Shown: positions 43,152 through 51,500 of the stretch, one piece after another
Layout: the number at the start of each line of letters is the position of its first letter
Numbering within the stretch: position 1 is the first letter of the stretch
Source of the DNA: Rubrivivax sp.
GTDB taxonomy: Bacteria > Pseudomonadota > Gammaproteobacteria > Burkholderiales > Burkholderiaceae_C
Length of the DNA: 64,000 nt
Assembly (NCBI GenBank): GCA_027487905.1
Contig: JAIYCR010000003.1
Location: 1 to 64,000 of the forward strand
Reading direction: 5' to 3'
The notes under the pieces: model-generated
Database searches by the model: none
The model's input: the letters and a program-made list of their open reading frames with translations, nothing else
Told to the model about the DNA's origin: nothing
Translations under genes and position numbers: made by a program

Positions 43152-43361
43152 TCAACCGATGCCCAGCAGCCACTGGATGACCGACTTCATCGCGAAGCCG
43201 AACATGCCGAAGGCAAGCACGAAGAAGAGGACGAAAGTGCCCAGCTTGCCAGCCTTGGACTTGCGCGCGAGGTCCCACACGATGAACAGCATGAACAGGA
43301 TGAACAGTCCGAGGCCGATGCTCACGCCCCAGGTGCTGAGCTGCTCGTCGGTGATGTTCAT
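43152..43361 (-). CDS. DUF2788 small membrane protein
   Basis: This 69-residue protein has two hydrophobic segments (VSIGLGLFILFMLFIVWDLA and LGTFVLFFVLAFGMFGFAMK) joined by a short basic loop (ARKSKAGK). The pattern matches DUF2788, a small inner-membrane family of unknown function in beta- and gammaproteobacteria. The gene stands 190 bases upstream of the SWIB/H1-like gene on the same strand, with its own start and no clear ribosome-binding site. Confidence 0.8.
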   Translation of the reverse strand: MNITDEQLSTWGVSIGLGLFILFMLFIVWDLARKSKAGKLGTFVLFFVLAFGMFGFAMKSVIQWLLGIG

Positions 43362-43418
43362 GGAGGAAGCGGGCCGGCGCGGGCGGAGCTCGGGCGATGC
43401 GGGTGGAGGCGCCGCGCG

Positions 43419-44216
43419 TCAGTCGCGCTCGGGCAGGGCCCGCGCATCGAGGAGGTCGCGATAGGCATGCCAGGCGGCATGGCCGAGCACCGGCCAGGCC
43501 AGCAGCAGGCCGAACACGGTGGCAATGCCGATGGCGGTGAAGGTGAGGATGAGCAGCGTCCACACCAGCATGGCCGCCGGGTTTCGCGAGACCGCCTCGA
43601 TGCTGGCCAGCACCGCGTCGCGCGCGCCCAGCCGGCGGTCCACCAGCAGCGGAATGGACACGGCCGTGGCCGCGAAGACGAGCGAGGCCACCAGGCCGCC
43701 TGCGGCCAGCCACATCACGAAGAGGTGCGATTGCGTGCTGCTCGCGGCGGCCCGCCACACCGCGGGCGCGAGGAAGCTCTCCAGTCCGTGGACCGGCGCG
43801 CGGGTCATGCCAGCCAGCGTGAGCACCGAGACGAGCACCCATACCGTGCCCACGAGCGCGAGCACCGCCCCCACGCGCAGGGGCTCGCGGCCCACGCGAC
43901 GCCACACCGAGAAAGCCTGCAGCAACCCGGGCGGCTGGCCGCGCTCGATGCGTCGGCTGATGTCGTACAGGCCCGTGGCCAGCATGGGCGCGACGATGAG
44001 AAAGCCGGTGAAGGCGCCGGCCAGCAAGGACAGCGCCTGCCAGCCCAGCACCACGATGACCACGCCGCCCAGCACCATGGCCAGCCCGTGCGCGAGGCTG
44101 GCCGAGGGGGCACAGAGCAGGTCTTCGAGCCCGGCGATGACCCAGCGCCACGGGCGCGCCGCCGGGACGGTGCGGAACTCGATGGGAGGGGCGGGCAGGA
44201 CGGGGCGATGGCTCAC
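43419..44216 (-). CDS. DUF2189 membrane protein
   Basis: This 265-residue protein has about six hydrophobic segments with the DUF2189 pattern: PWRWVIAGLEDLLCAPSASLAHGL at the start, GFLIVAPMLATGLYDISRRIE, and the final WPVLGHAAWHAYRDLLD. The function is unknown. I use GTG at 44216 because TAGAGT immediately upstream looks like a -10, which would place +1 at or near this codon. The annotated-looking GTG at 44225 lies inside the promoter. Confidence 0.78.
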   Translation of the reverse strand: MSHRPVLPAPPIEFRTVPAARPWRWVIAGLEDLLCAPSASLAHGLAMVLGGVVIVVLGWQALSLLAGAFTGFLIVAPMLATGLYDISRRIERGQPPGLLQAFSVWRRVGREPLRVGAVLALVGTVWVLVSVLTLAGMTRAPVHGLESFLAPAVWRAAASSTQSHLFVMWLAAGGLVASLVFAATAVSIPLLVDRRLGARDAVLASIEAVSRNPAAMLVWTLLILTFTAIGIATVFGLLLAWPVLGHAAWHAYRDLLDARALPERD

Positions 44217-44223
44217 GCCGGGC

Positions 44224-44229
44224 ACTCTA
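44224..44229 (-). promoter_or_regulatory. Putative -10 of the DUF2189 gene
   Basis: The minus strand reads TAGAGT seven bases before the GTG at 44216. The message would be leaderless. No -35 is clear. Confidence 0.35.
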
Positions 44230-44333
44230 GGCGTGCAAGCCCTCGGCGGGGCTGACGCCGCGCAAGCAAAGCTGCATCGGACACCCCCGGCAAGCCGCGT
44301 GCGTGCGGCCAGTGCCGGGGGCTGCGCCCGTGC

Positions 44334-45338
44334 TTACGGGGCCTTGGGTGCGACGTCGTCGTCGGCACCGGCGCCGGCCACCGGCACCTTGGGCGCGGTC
44401 TTCACGCTCCAGATCATCGTGATGGCCAGGATGCCCACCACCACGCCGAGCGACACCACCACCGGGATCTTGTAGATGTCGATCAGCAGCATCTTGGTGC
44501 CGATGAAGACGAGGATCACCGCCAGGCCGTAGCTCAGCAGGTGGAACTTCGCGGCGATGGCTGCGAGCAGGAAGAACATCGCCCGCAGGCCGAGGATGGC
44601 GAAGATGTTCGAGGTGAGGACGATGAAGGGATCGTTGGTGATGGCGAAGATGGCCGGGATGGAGTCGACGGCGAAGATCACGTCGGTCACGCCGACGAGG
44701 GCCACCACCATCAGCAGGGGCGTGGCGATGCGCTTGCCGTTTTCCACGGTGAAGAACTTCTCGCCGTCGAAGTGCTTGCTGACCGGCATGATCCTGCGCA
44801 GCAGCTTGAGCGCAGGGTTGCTCTCCAGGTCGGGCTCCTGGCCCGAGGCCCACCACATCTTGATGCCAGTGATGAGCAGAAAGGCGCCGAAGACGTAGAG
44901 GATCCAGTGGAACTGCTGGATGAGCCACGAGCCCACGAGGATCATCACCGTGCGCAGCACGATGGCCCCGATGATGCCGATCATCAGCACCCGCTTCTGG
45001 AAGGCCGGCGGCACTGCGAAGAAGGTGAAGATCATCAGGAAGACGAAGATGTTGTCCACCGCCAGGCTCTTCTCGATGAGATAGCCGGTGAAGAACTCCA
45101 TCGCCCGGGTGTCGGCCTGCGCGGCGATCTCCGGGTTGCTGTCGGACTTGAGCGCGTACCAGAAGAGCGCGTTGAACAGGAAGCTCAGCGCCACCCACAC
45201 CAGCGACCAGTTGATGGCCTCCTTGACCGTGACCTCATGGGCGCCCTGCTTCTTGAGGACGACGAAGTCGACGAACAGCGCCACGATGACGGACGCGACG
45301 AAAAAGGCCCACAGCCAGGCCGGTGCAACGGTTTCCAT
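44334..45338 (-). CDS. TerC-family integral membrane protein
   Basis: This 334-residue inner-membrane protein belongs to the TerC/Alx family of metal transporters. It has nine or so hydrophobic segments, EKSLAVDNIFVFLMIFTFF in the first half and VGVTDVIFAVDSIPAIFAIT in the second, each with the acidic residues that define the family. In E. coli, Alx exports manganese. The riboswitch upstream supports the same role here. The ATG at 45338 follows GAGGGAAA. The longer frame to 45428 would enter the riboswitch. Confidence 0.93.
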   Translation of the reverse strand: METVAPAWLWAFFVASVIVALFVDFVVLKKQGAHEVTVKEAINWSLVWVALSFLFNALFWYALKSDSNPEIAAQADTRAMEFFTGYLIEKSLAVDNIFVFLMIFTFFAVPPAFQKRVLMIGIIGAIVLRTVMILVGSWLIQQFHWILYVFGAFLLITGIKMWWASGQEPDLESNPALKLLRRIMPVSKHFDGEKFFTVENGKRIATPLLMVVALVGVTDVIFAVDSIPAIFAITNDPFIVLTSNIFAILGLRAMFFLLAAIAAKFHLLSYGLAVILVFIGTKMLLIDIYKIPVVVSLGVVVGILAITMIWSVKTAPKVPVAGAGADDDVAPKAP

Positions 45339-45406
45339 GAAATTTCCCTCGGAGCCACTTCGTTCGGTGACCGGCCCTGGTTCTGGATGACGGGGTGCCG
45401 GGCGTT

Positions 45407-45534
45407 GAAGAGTCTTGCGGGTGGCCACCGGGGCGGTGGCACTGCGGGCCCGGGCGAACGTCCGCGCGGGGGCGGTCGGTCGGCCGTGGTGACGGGCTGG
45501 CGCGGCGGCCGCGGCCGCTCGCTACTCCCTCTTC
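45407..45534 (-). ncRNA. yybP-ykoY (manganese) riboswitch upstream of terC gene
   Basis: The minus-strand leader of the TerC-family gene starts GAAGAGGGAGTAGC and ends GCAAGACTCTTC. The outer six-base stem GAAGAG/CTCTTC closes it. GGGAGTAGC, a GTCACCAC segment and GCAAGAC correspond to the conserved nucleotides of the yybP-ykoY class, which binds Mn2+. About 128 nucleotides separate the ends. A match of this kind before a TerC/Alx gene is exactly its known setting. Regulation is probably at translation, as no terminator with a T-run is seen. Confidence 0.85.
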
Positions 45535-45544
45535 GTGGGACGGG

Positions 45545-45575
45545 ATTATCCTGAGAGCCCGCCCCGGGGCCGCAA
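45545..45575 (-). promoter_or_regulatory. Putative promoter of the riboswitch-terC unit
   Basis: On the minus strand TTGCGG is followed 19 bases later by GATAAT, ending about 10 bases before the riboswitch. The spacing to the riboswitch start is as expected for +1. The -35 spacing is slightly long. Confidence 0.45.
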
Positions 45576-45629
45576 GCCCCCAACCGCCGTAGGGCCGCAA
45601 GCCCTGGGCGCAGCCCCCACCGCACCGCC

Positions 45630-45989
45630 ATGATCCTCATCGTCCGCTGGTTCCTCCTGGCCGCCGCCCTGCTGTTCGTCGCCTATGTCTACCCGGGTGT
45701 GACGGTCACGAGCTTCGGCTCGGCGCTGCTGGCCGCCTTCGTGATCGGCGTGTTCAACACGCTGCTGCGGCCGCTGCTGGTGCTGCTCACGCTGCCGGTG
45801 ACGCTGCTCACGCTGGGCCTGTTCCTCTTCGTCATCAACGCGGCGATGTTCTATTGGGCCGCGCAGCTGCTCGATGGCTTCGGCGTGCGCAGCTTCGGTG
45901 CGGCGCTGCTGGGCTCGCTGATCTACAGCGTGCTGAGCCTGGTGATCGACGCGGCGCTGCAGCGCCTGGGCGGCCGCTCGAAGGGCTGA
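45630..45989 (+). CDS. Phage holin family 4 (YvlD-like) membrane protein
   Basis: This 119-residue protein has four hydrophobic segments with the pattern FVIGVFNTLLRPLLVLLTLPVTLLTLGLF. It matches the YvlD/PF04020 family, named after phage holins but common in chromosomes, with unknown role. No lysis gene is nearby, so it is unlikely to act as a holin. It is convergent with pbpC. Confidence 0.82.
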   Translation: MILIVRWFLLAAALLFVAYVYPGVTVTSFGSALLAAFVIGVFNTLLRPLLVLLTLPVTLLTLGLFLFVINAAMFYWAAQLLDGFGVRSFGAALLGSLIYSVLSLVIDAALQRLGGRSKG

Positions 45990-46028
45990 AAGCGATGTTC
46001 GCGGCCGCGCCAGCGGCCGATTGCAGCG

Positions 46029-48500
46029 TCAGCGGCCCCGCAGCGCCCGCACTTCGAAGCGGACCGCGTCGCGCTCGCGCCCGTCCGCGCCGAGCAGGGC
46101 CAGGCGGTGGCGTCCGGGCACCGGGGTCCAGGCCAGCCGGGTGCCCCGGCCGAGTGCGCGGCCATTGAGCAGCCACACACCCGATTCCCCCTCGAACCAC
46201 AGGCGCTGCGCGGTCTGCGGAATGTCCGGGTCCAGGGCAATGACGCTGCCGTCGGCGGGCTCGGTGATGCCCACCCGCCCGGCCGGTGCGGCGCCGTCCG
46301 ACGGCCAGCGGATCGGCCGCCCGACGGAGGCCACGGTGATCGGCGTGGCAGGCGATCTTGACCCGAGCGCGAGGTCCTGAGCCGGGCCAAGCCCGGGGGG
46401 TGGTCGTGACGGCGGCGCCCCGGCCGCCAGCCCCGCCACCACCGCCTGCCAGATCGGCGCGGCGCCGCTCACGCCGCTGACCCGGTGCATGGGCTGTCCG
46501 TCCGCATTGCCCACCCACACGCCCACGGTGTGGCGCTCGGTGAAGCCGATGCACCAGTTGTCCCGCATGTCCTTGCTGGTGCCGGTCTTCACCGCCGCCC
46601 AGCCGCGGGTGACGAGCGGGCTGTGCAGGCCGAAGCCGGCGGCACGTGCCACCGGGTCGGCGAGGATGTCGGCCACGAGCAGGCTGGCGGCGCGATCGGC
46701 CCCGGCAGGCCAGGGTCCGCCTGGCGCCCCAGCCGCGCCGCGGCCGGTGCGTCGGGCCGGCTCGGCCGTTGCACCGGACGCGGGCGGCAAGGCAGGTGGT
46801 CCGTCCACCCGATGCAGCCGAAGCGGCGTGAATCGCCCCCCGTTGGCCAGCGTGCGGTAGGCGTTGGTGAGCGCGAGCAGGCTGACGTCGGCGCTGCCCA
46901 GGGCCAGCGACAGGCCGTAGTGGCCTGCCGTCTGGTCGAGCTCCAGCCCCAGGTCCTGCAGCTGCCGGTGCAGCGCCTGGATGCCCACCAGCTGCGCCGT
47001 GCGCACCGCGGGCACGTTCAGGCTGGAGCCGAGCGCCGTGCGGGCCGTCACCCAGCCGCGGTGCTGGTGGTCGTAGTTCTGCGGTCGCCACAGGCCCGCG
47101 GCGGTGGGAATCTGCGTGGGCGCATCGTCGAGGCGGCTGTCCGCGCTCAGCCGGCCCTGGGTGAAGGCCGCGAGGTAGACGAAGGGCTTGAGCGTGGAGC
47201 CGGCCTGCCGCCGTGCGAGCACCGCATCCACGCCGGGGGCCGTCGCGGCGCGCCCGCCCGAGCCCACCCAGGCCAGCACCTCGCCGCTCGCGTTGTCCAC
47301 CACCAGCACGGCGGCGTCGCCCACCGAACGCCCGGCGAGCTCGGCCAGCTGCGTGGCCACCGCGTCGCGGGCGAGCCGCTGCACCCGCGCGTCCAGGGTG
47401 CTGTGCAGCGGGGGCTGCGCCTTGCTCTGCGACGGCGCGTGATGCACCGCGCCGGGCCAGGCCTGCAGGTTGACGCTGGGCGAGTCGGCGGCCAGGGCCA
47501 GCCGGGCTGCGTGCGGGGCGATCTGCGCCTGCAGCACCGGCTGGCCGCGGCGGGCCAGCGCCCGCTCGGCCAGGGTGCGAAGCTCGGCGCATTCATCCGG
47601 CGAGGATGTGGGCGTGGATCTGGATGTGGGCGTGGTTGCGGGCGTGGGTGCGGACGACTGCGCGAGCAGCGTGCACGCCCGATCGGCCACCCGCTGCACG
47701 CTGGCATTGGGGCCGCGCACCAGGGCGGCCGCGATGGCCGACTCCAGGCGGTCCAGACCGTGCGGGTGCTTGCCGAAGAGGGTTTCCGACACGGCGCCGA
47801 TGCCCACGAGCTCGCCGCGCCAGCTCACCCGGTTCAGATAGGCCTCCAGGATCTGCGACTTGGTCCAGCGCCGCTCGAGCTGCAGCGCGGTGAAGGCCTG
47901 CTCGGCCTTGCCGGCCAGGCTGCGCCCGCCGGCGGGCCGGGCCAGGTCCTCGTCGAGCAAGGCGGCCAGCTGCATCGTCAGCGTGGACGACCCGCGCGTG
48001 CGCTGGTCCCAGGCACTGCGCCAGGCGCCGGCAGCCAGCGCCGGCCAGTCCACCCCCGCATGCGACCAGAAGCGACGGTCCTCGCTCAGCACCAGGGCGT
48101 CCAGCAAGGCAGGCGACATCGCCTCCAGCGACACCCAGGCCAGCAGGCGCCGGGTGGTGTCGGTGCGAAGGGTCTGCAGCGGCTCGCCGTAGCGGTCGGT
48201 GAAGACGCGGTCGGACGGCGCATGCGCCGCGCGCACCTCGGCAAAGTCAGGCACGGCGGCTAAGGCCCCTGCGGGGCTGAGCGCCAGGGTGGCCGCGGCG
48301 GCCACGGCCGCGGCAAAGCCGATCCACGGCCTGAGCGACCGCTCCGCCAGGCCCTTCAACGCCCGCAAGCTCGTGCCCCCGACCCCGCGGCACCCCGCCG
48401 GTCGACGCGGTGCCGCTCGACGCCGCGCCGGCAGCAGCGACCGCTCACGGCTGCACCACCATCGACGCCCGGGGCAGCTCGCCGAAACTTTCCGGCGCAT
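46029..48500 (-). CDS. pbpC: Penicillin-binding protein 1C
   Basis: This 823-residue bifunctional enzyme has an N-terminal signal anchor, a glycosyltransferase 51 domain (ALVLSEDRRFWSHAGVDW, GGSTLTMQ-like GSSTLTMQLAALL), and a transpeptidase domain with S435 in QAGSTLKPF, SLN in LGSSLNVP and KTGTS in AVKTGTSKD. A C-terminal BiPBP domain (WFEGESGVWLLNGR) ends it. It works in the periplasm on peptidoglycan. Its start overlaps the end of the alpha-2-macroglobulin gene by 56 bases. This pairing is conserved in many Gram-negatives. A later start (TTG near 48368) cannot be ruled out. Confidence 0.93.
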   Translation of the reverse strand: MRRKVSASCPGRRWWCSRERSLLPARRRAAPRRPAGCRGVGGTSLRALKGLAERSLRPWIGFAAAVAAAATLALSPAGALAAVPDFAEVRAAHAPSDRVFTDRYGEPLQTLRTDTTRRLLAWVSLEAMSPALLDALVLSEDRRFWSHAGVDWPALAAGAWRSAWDQRTRGSSTLTMQLAALLDEDLARPAGGRSLAGKAEQAFTALQLERRWTKSQILEAYLNRVSWRGELVGIGAVSETLFGKHPHGLDRLESAIAAALVRGPNASVQRVADRACTLLAQSSAPTPATTPTSRSTPTSSPDECAELRTLAERALARRGQPVLQAQIAPHAARLALAADSPSVNLQAWPGAVHHAPSQSKAQPPLHSTLDARVQRLARDAVATQLAELAGRSVGDAAVLVVDNASGEVLAWVGSGGRAATAPGVDAVLARRQAGSTLKPFVYLAAFTQGRLSADSRLDDAPTQIPTAAGLWRPQNYDHQHRGWVTARTALGSSLNVPAVRTAQLVGIQALHRQLQDLGLELDQTAGHYGLSLALGSADVSLLALTNAYRTLANGGRFTPLRLHRVDGPPALPPASGATAEPARRTGRGAAGAPGGPWPAGADRAASLLVADILADPVARAAGFGLHSPLVTRGWAAVKTGTSKDMRDNWCIGFTERHTVGVWVGNADGQPMHRVSGVSGAAPIWQAVVAGLAAGAPPSRPPPGLGPAQDLALGSRSPATPITVASVGRPIRWPSDGAAPAGRVGITEPADGSVIALDPDIPQTAQRLWFEGESGVWLLNGRALGRGTRLAWTPVPGRHRLALLGADGRERDAVRFEVRALRGR

Positions 48501-51500
48501 ACATCGCCTCGGCCCGCGCCGGCGGCAGGCGGAACTCGCCGGCGTTGGTCAGCCGCATCCGGTAGCGCATCACATGGCGGCCCCGCGGCAGCAGGTCGAA
48601 GTAGCCGCGCCAATGATCGGCCGTGGCTTCGATGTAGCTGGGGATGGCCTCGCGCAGCACCGCCGAAGTCTCAGTGGCCGTGGCCGAGCCTGTGCTTGTG
48701 CTTGTGCCGGTTTGCGCTGCGCGGCGAGCCGCGAGCTGCGAGCCGCCGCCCAGCCCGGTGCCCAGCAGCGTCGCGCCCGGGGGCAGGGGGTCGGACACGG
48801 CCACCCAGGTGCGCGCCTCGGTGGCGTCCACCTCGAGCGTCACTTCGACGACGTCGCCCCGGCTCAACCTTCCGGCCTCGCGCACCTCGACCGGCGCGAC
48901 GCTGCGGCGCAGGCGGAAGCCCGCGGAAACCGGCTCGGTCAGCGGCACCGCCGCCAGCGTCTGCAGCGTGAGCCACGGCCGGCCGCTGCCCTGGTGCTGC
49001 ACCGTCAGGCGGGGCAGCGAGGCGTTGGCGGAAGCGCCGTTGGCTGCGCTGGCGGCAGCAGCCGGCCAGGGCAACAGCAGCGGTGGCGCAAGGCCTGCAC
49101 CCGCACCCGCACCCGCGCCTGCCCCCGTTCCAGACCCCGTCACCGTCCCGGCCCCGCCCGCGCCCCAGTCGCGCTCCACCCGGCTCGCGCCCAGCGTGGC
49201 CACGGTGCGGCCCTGCACCGGCTGCGACTGCAGCCGCCGCTGCACCGCGCGCAGCGCGAGCACGCCCCAGACGTTGGCGGTGGTCGTGGCCCAGGCGCCA
49301 TCGCGCTGGCGCTCCAGCAAGCCGGCCACCAGGCGGGGCAGGTCCTCGCGCGCGGCCGGGTCGTCCAGCCCCAGCAGCAGCACCCGGGCGGCATTGGCAT
49401 CGGGGTGCTCCATCAACCACCACCAGTGGTCGGTGGCCTCGCTGACGAAAGCCAGGCGGGTGCCGCTGGCGACCAGCCGCGCCTGCAGCACGCCGCGCGC
49501 CTCGGCCAGGCGCTGCGAGCGCTGCGGCGCCGCCGGCAGCCGCTGCAGCACCGCGATCCAGTCGATCAGCGCCGACGTCGGCCAGGCCGTGGGCGTGACC
49601 CGCAGCACGCCCAGGTGGCGCGGCTCGGCCCGTCCATGGCGCGACAGGGCCTCCAGGGCCGCCAGCCGCCGCACGTCCCGGTCCAGCGCTTCGCCGCTGC
49701 CGCCCAGGGCGGACGCCGGCCGCTGCGTGCGGCCCTCCACGAAGGCGCTCAGGCCCGACAGCACCGGCTCGAGCACCGCAGCCGGCCAATCGAAGCCGGC
49801 CTCGTGCGCGGCGGAGACCAGGTAGGCGCTCAGGCGGTCGCTGCCCACCGCGCCACTGCCCGGCGGTGCGGGGAAGTAACCCGCCAGCCCATCGTCGTCC
49901 AGGTAGGCCGGCAGGGCCTGCATCAGCGCGGCCCAGCGGGGCCGGTCCCCCAGCCCCAGGCTGCGCGAGGCCTGCTGCTCCAGGCAGGTGTAGGGATAGG
50001 CCTCGAGCCAGCGGCGAACGCCGGGCAGGGGCGCAACCAGGCTTTCCTGCAGGCCCACCTGCACACCACCCCGAACGCTGCCACCCTCGGCCAGCGCACC
50101 CGACGGCGGCGCCACCGCCAGCTCCAGCGGCCCGTCCAGCGCGCGCACGCTCGCCTGCCAGACACGCAGCGGCACGGCGGGCAGCAGGGCCTGCCGCCGG
50201 CGCACCCGGTCCACCCTGGGCGGCGCACCGCCCGGCCGGGCGGTCTCCTCGGCGGTGAGGGTCCAGTCGATGGTGTCCTGGCGCGCCGACTGTCCGTCGG
50301 GCACCTGCACCGCGAAGGCCAGTTCGCGGCTGGCGCCGGCGGGCAGCTCCACGGCCTGCGCGGCGATGGCCGGCAGCGACACCGCGCCGCCCGGCAACGG
50401 GTCGGCGGCCAGGCCCACGCGCAGCGACATCGGCTGCTCGGTGGTGTTTCGCACCGTCACCCGGGCGTCGAAGCGGTCGCCTTCGCGCACCGCCAGCGGC
50501 AGCCCCGGCAGCAGCTGCAGCTCCTGCGTGGTGCGGATGGTGGTCTCGCCGCGGCCGAAGGCCATCTGGCCGTCCGCGCGCAAGGCATCGGCCACGGCCA
50601 CCAGGCGAAACCGGGTCAGCGAGTCGTTCAGCGGCACGTCCACCACCGCTTCGCCGCGCGCATCCAGCGCCACCCGCGCCCGCCACACCAGGGCTGTCTC
50701 GAAGAGCTCGCGGGTGGCGCCGCGTCCGCCGCCGCCGCCCGGGGCCACCGCCTTGCGGCCATAGTGGCGCCGCCCGACGATCTCGCTGTGGCCGCTGGCC
50801 GTCTCCACGCTCCAGGGGCGCTCGCGCATCATCGCGCCCAGCAGGTCCCACGAGGTGTTGGGCGCCAGCGCCAGCAGGCCCTCGTCGATGGCCGCGAAGG
50901 CCAGCTCCACCGACTGCGGCTCGGCCAGCGGCTTGCCGCCCTGGGTCACGCGGATGCGGGCCTGCGCGGTCTCGCGCACGCGGTAGTCGGCCCGGGGGCT
51001 GCTCACCTCAACCTGCAGCGTCTGCGCGGACGCGGCGATGGACAGCGCCGCCGCGCCGAGCTTGAAGGCCGGCCGGGCGAGGTCCACCGTGGCCGTGGGT
51101 GCGCGCCAGTCGGGGCCTTCGTCGCGCCGCGCGCGCCACCAGGCCATCGGCGAGCGCCAGCCCCAGTCGAAGAAGGACATCCACGGCACCTCGCGGATGC
51201 GGCCGCGCAGCACCACGACGCTGACCATCGCGTTGGGGGCCCAGCGCGCCTGCAGCGGCAGGGCGATCACCGGATCGTCGGCCCTGAGCGTGAGCACGCG
51301 GCTGTCCATCACGCCCTCGCGCTCGACGGTCACCAGCGCCGTGGCCTCGCGAAACGGCATGCGAACCAGGATGCGGGCGGTCTCGCCCGGCGCGTATCGG
51401 CTGCGCTCGGGCTGAAGCACGATGCGGTCGTCGTCGTTCTGGCCGAACCAGGCCTCGGCCTCGCCGCTGACCCAGACCTGCGCGGCGACCTCGGCGATGC

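Noticed and set aside
45339-45428. Longer TerC start (to 45428)
   Set aside because: It would translate part of the riboswitch. A good start with ribosome-binding site exists at 45338.
45630-45989. Holin-type protein as a sign of prophage
   Set aside because: The family is common in chromosomes, and no lysin, integrase or structural phage gene is near.
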